From Cyanoderma ruficeps (Eukaryota; Chordata; Aves; Passeriformes; Timaliidae): 64,000 nt of DNA. Shown one piece after another: positions 63,201 to 64,000 of this stretch. The stretch's first letter is position 1. Each line of letters begins with the position of its first letter. The notes under the pieces are model-generated. The model was not told the DNA's origin and did not search any database. It saw only the letters and a list, made by a program, of their open reading frames with translations. The position numbers were made by a program, and so were the translations under genes. The stretch is taken from NCBI GenBank assembly GCA_008694505.1, contig VZDJ01000063.1, positions 2,740,339-2,804,338 of the forward strand. Reading direction: 5' to 3'.

Positions 63201-64000
63201 CTTGTCATCTCTGCTGCAAGTGCAAAGTGCAGATAGGCAGCAGGGATGTGAGATGGGGCAGGGCCACCCCCTGCTCCAGCAGGTCTATGTGCTGGTGATG
63301 GCTTACAGCAATTAACTGCAGCCCAAGGGGATACGTGTTGTATTTAATTGGCCAAAGCATTATCTGCATTGAGAACCTGGAAGTCCACTTGGTCAGAGCA
63401 TACTGTGTTTGAGTTGTTTACACTGGGGCCTGTCAGATACAAACCAGGCAGAAAATTTTGAGAAATACTTTGGTCTAAAGCCTTGCTCCTTTTCATCTGT
63501 CAGACTGTGGTGTCACTAGCTGAGATGCTCTTCCTGATCTTCTCTGTAAGTAGATGAAGTAGGAATTCCATGTAAAAAGGATGAGGCAGAACACAAAGAA
63601 ATGGTGTTACTTCTTTGCACAGCCCACCTTCTTCTTTCACAGTCTTGTCCCTTTTCACTTGCATGATACTGTTCTTGCAGTGCCTGCCTTTCTTAAAGCT
63701 TACAGCCACATTGCACAATGCTTTGAAAGGAAAAACAAGTGGCATCCTTCTTCCAAAGTTCCTAGGAAAGTTAAGACTGGCCAACTAAATACTTGAGGTG
63801 AAAATGGATTAGGAAGGGTGGAATGACATATAAACAAAAAGATGTCACCACACGTTTGGGTGGCAGATGAACTGGACTGACCCCTACGGACTCCTAATTT
63901 ACCTGCCTCAATGAGAACAAGCCTTTAACCTCGTGCCTCTTTCAGTGGGAGGAGCTTCACAGCAGAAGTCAGGTTTTCATCTCTCCTGAAGACCAAGTCT

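Larger units (their letters stand above)
56563..64000 (+). other. KMT2A: KMT2A intron 1 (5' part)
   Basis: About 7.4 kb from the exon 1 donor to the window end. Human intron 1 is also very long. The first 500 bases are CpG island, then the sequence becomes AT-richer. No exon matching KMT2A exon 2 was found. Apart from the gap at 57095-57191 and a coding-like block on the minus strand at about 59558-60212, I see no structured feature. Confidence 0.7.

Noticed and set aside
62800..63298. Possible KMT2A exon 2 near the window end
   Set aside because: No translation resembling the segment that follows GSGE in KMT2A was found; the open frames here are Ser/Leu/Cys-rich and lack suitable splice phase.

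Overview
The window is vertebrate nuclear DNA, almost certainly from a bird. Genes are split into many short exons with GT-AG (one GC-AG) junctions. Introns are compact: a complete USP28 spans about 21 kb. The genes sit in GC-rich CpG islands, and two fragments look like the 3' ends of CR1 LINEs, the dominant avian retrotransposon. I cannot place it to species from sequence alone. There is one 97-base assembly gap and one single N, both in the KMT2A CpG island.

Layout: (1) 965-6182, minus strand, a complete nine-exon HTR3A (serotonin-gated cation channel subunit). (2) 6183-11198, intergenic, with AT-rich islands that look like conserved regulatory DNA and one isolated exon-like block. (3) 11199-32050, plus strand, a complete USP28 deubiquitinase in 26 coding exons, including the 62-codon cassette exon. 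(4) 35071-35745, minus strand, single-exon CLDN25. (5) 37952-39994, plus strand, a three-exon inward-rectifier potassium channel of Kir3 (GIRK) type with an unusual pore and a long N-terminus. (6) 41772-51544, plus strand, a complete UBE4A (U-box E4 ubiquitin ligase) in 19 coding exons. (7) 52294-53375, plus strand, ATP5MG (ATP synthase subunit g) in three exons. (8) 56224-56562, plus strand, the first coding exon of KMT2A (MLL1); the rest of the window is its first intron.

Reading frames were chained exon by exon, and phases close for every gene: HTR3A 487 aa, USP28 1143 aa with the cassette, CLDN25 224 aa, the Kir channel 570 aa, UBE4A 1076 aa, ATP5MG 107 aa. The neighbourhood joins two blocks that are, from memory, several megabases apart on human chromosome 11q23 (HTR3A-HTR3B-USP28-CLDN25-ZW10 and UBE4A-ATP5MG-KMT2A). 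The Kir gene lies at the junction, and no HTR3B or ZW10 is visible where the human order would put them.

The genes are not an operon and have separate roles: ion channels (HTR3A, Kir), a tight-junction-type protein (CLDN25), ubiquitin chain editing (USP28) and extension (UBE4A), mitochondrial ATP synthesis (ATP5MG) and histone H3K4 methylation (KMT2A). The most unusual observations are the Kir channel's arginine next to the selectivity filter, a degenerate SUMO/ubiquitin-binding region in USP28, a five-unit ~90-bp dyad repeat just upstream of the KMT2A start, and a 95-bp element present twice in UBE4A introns.
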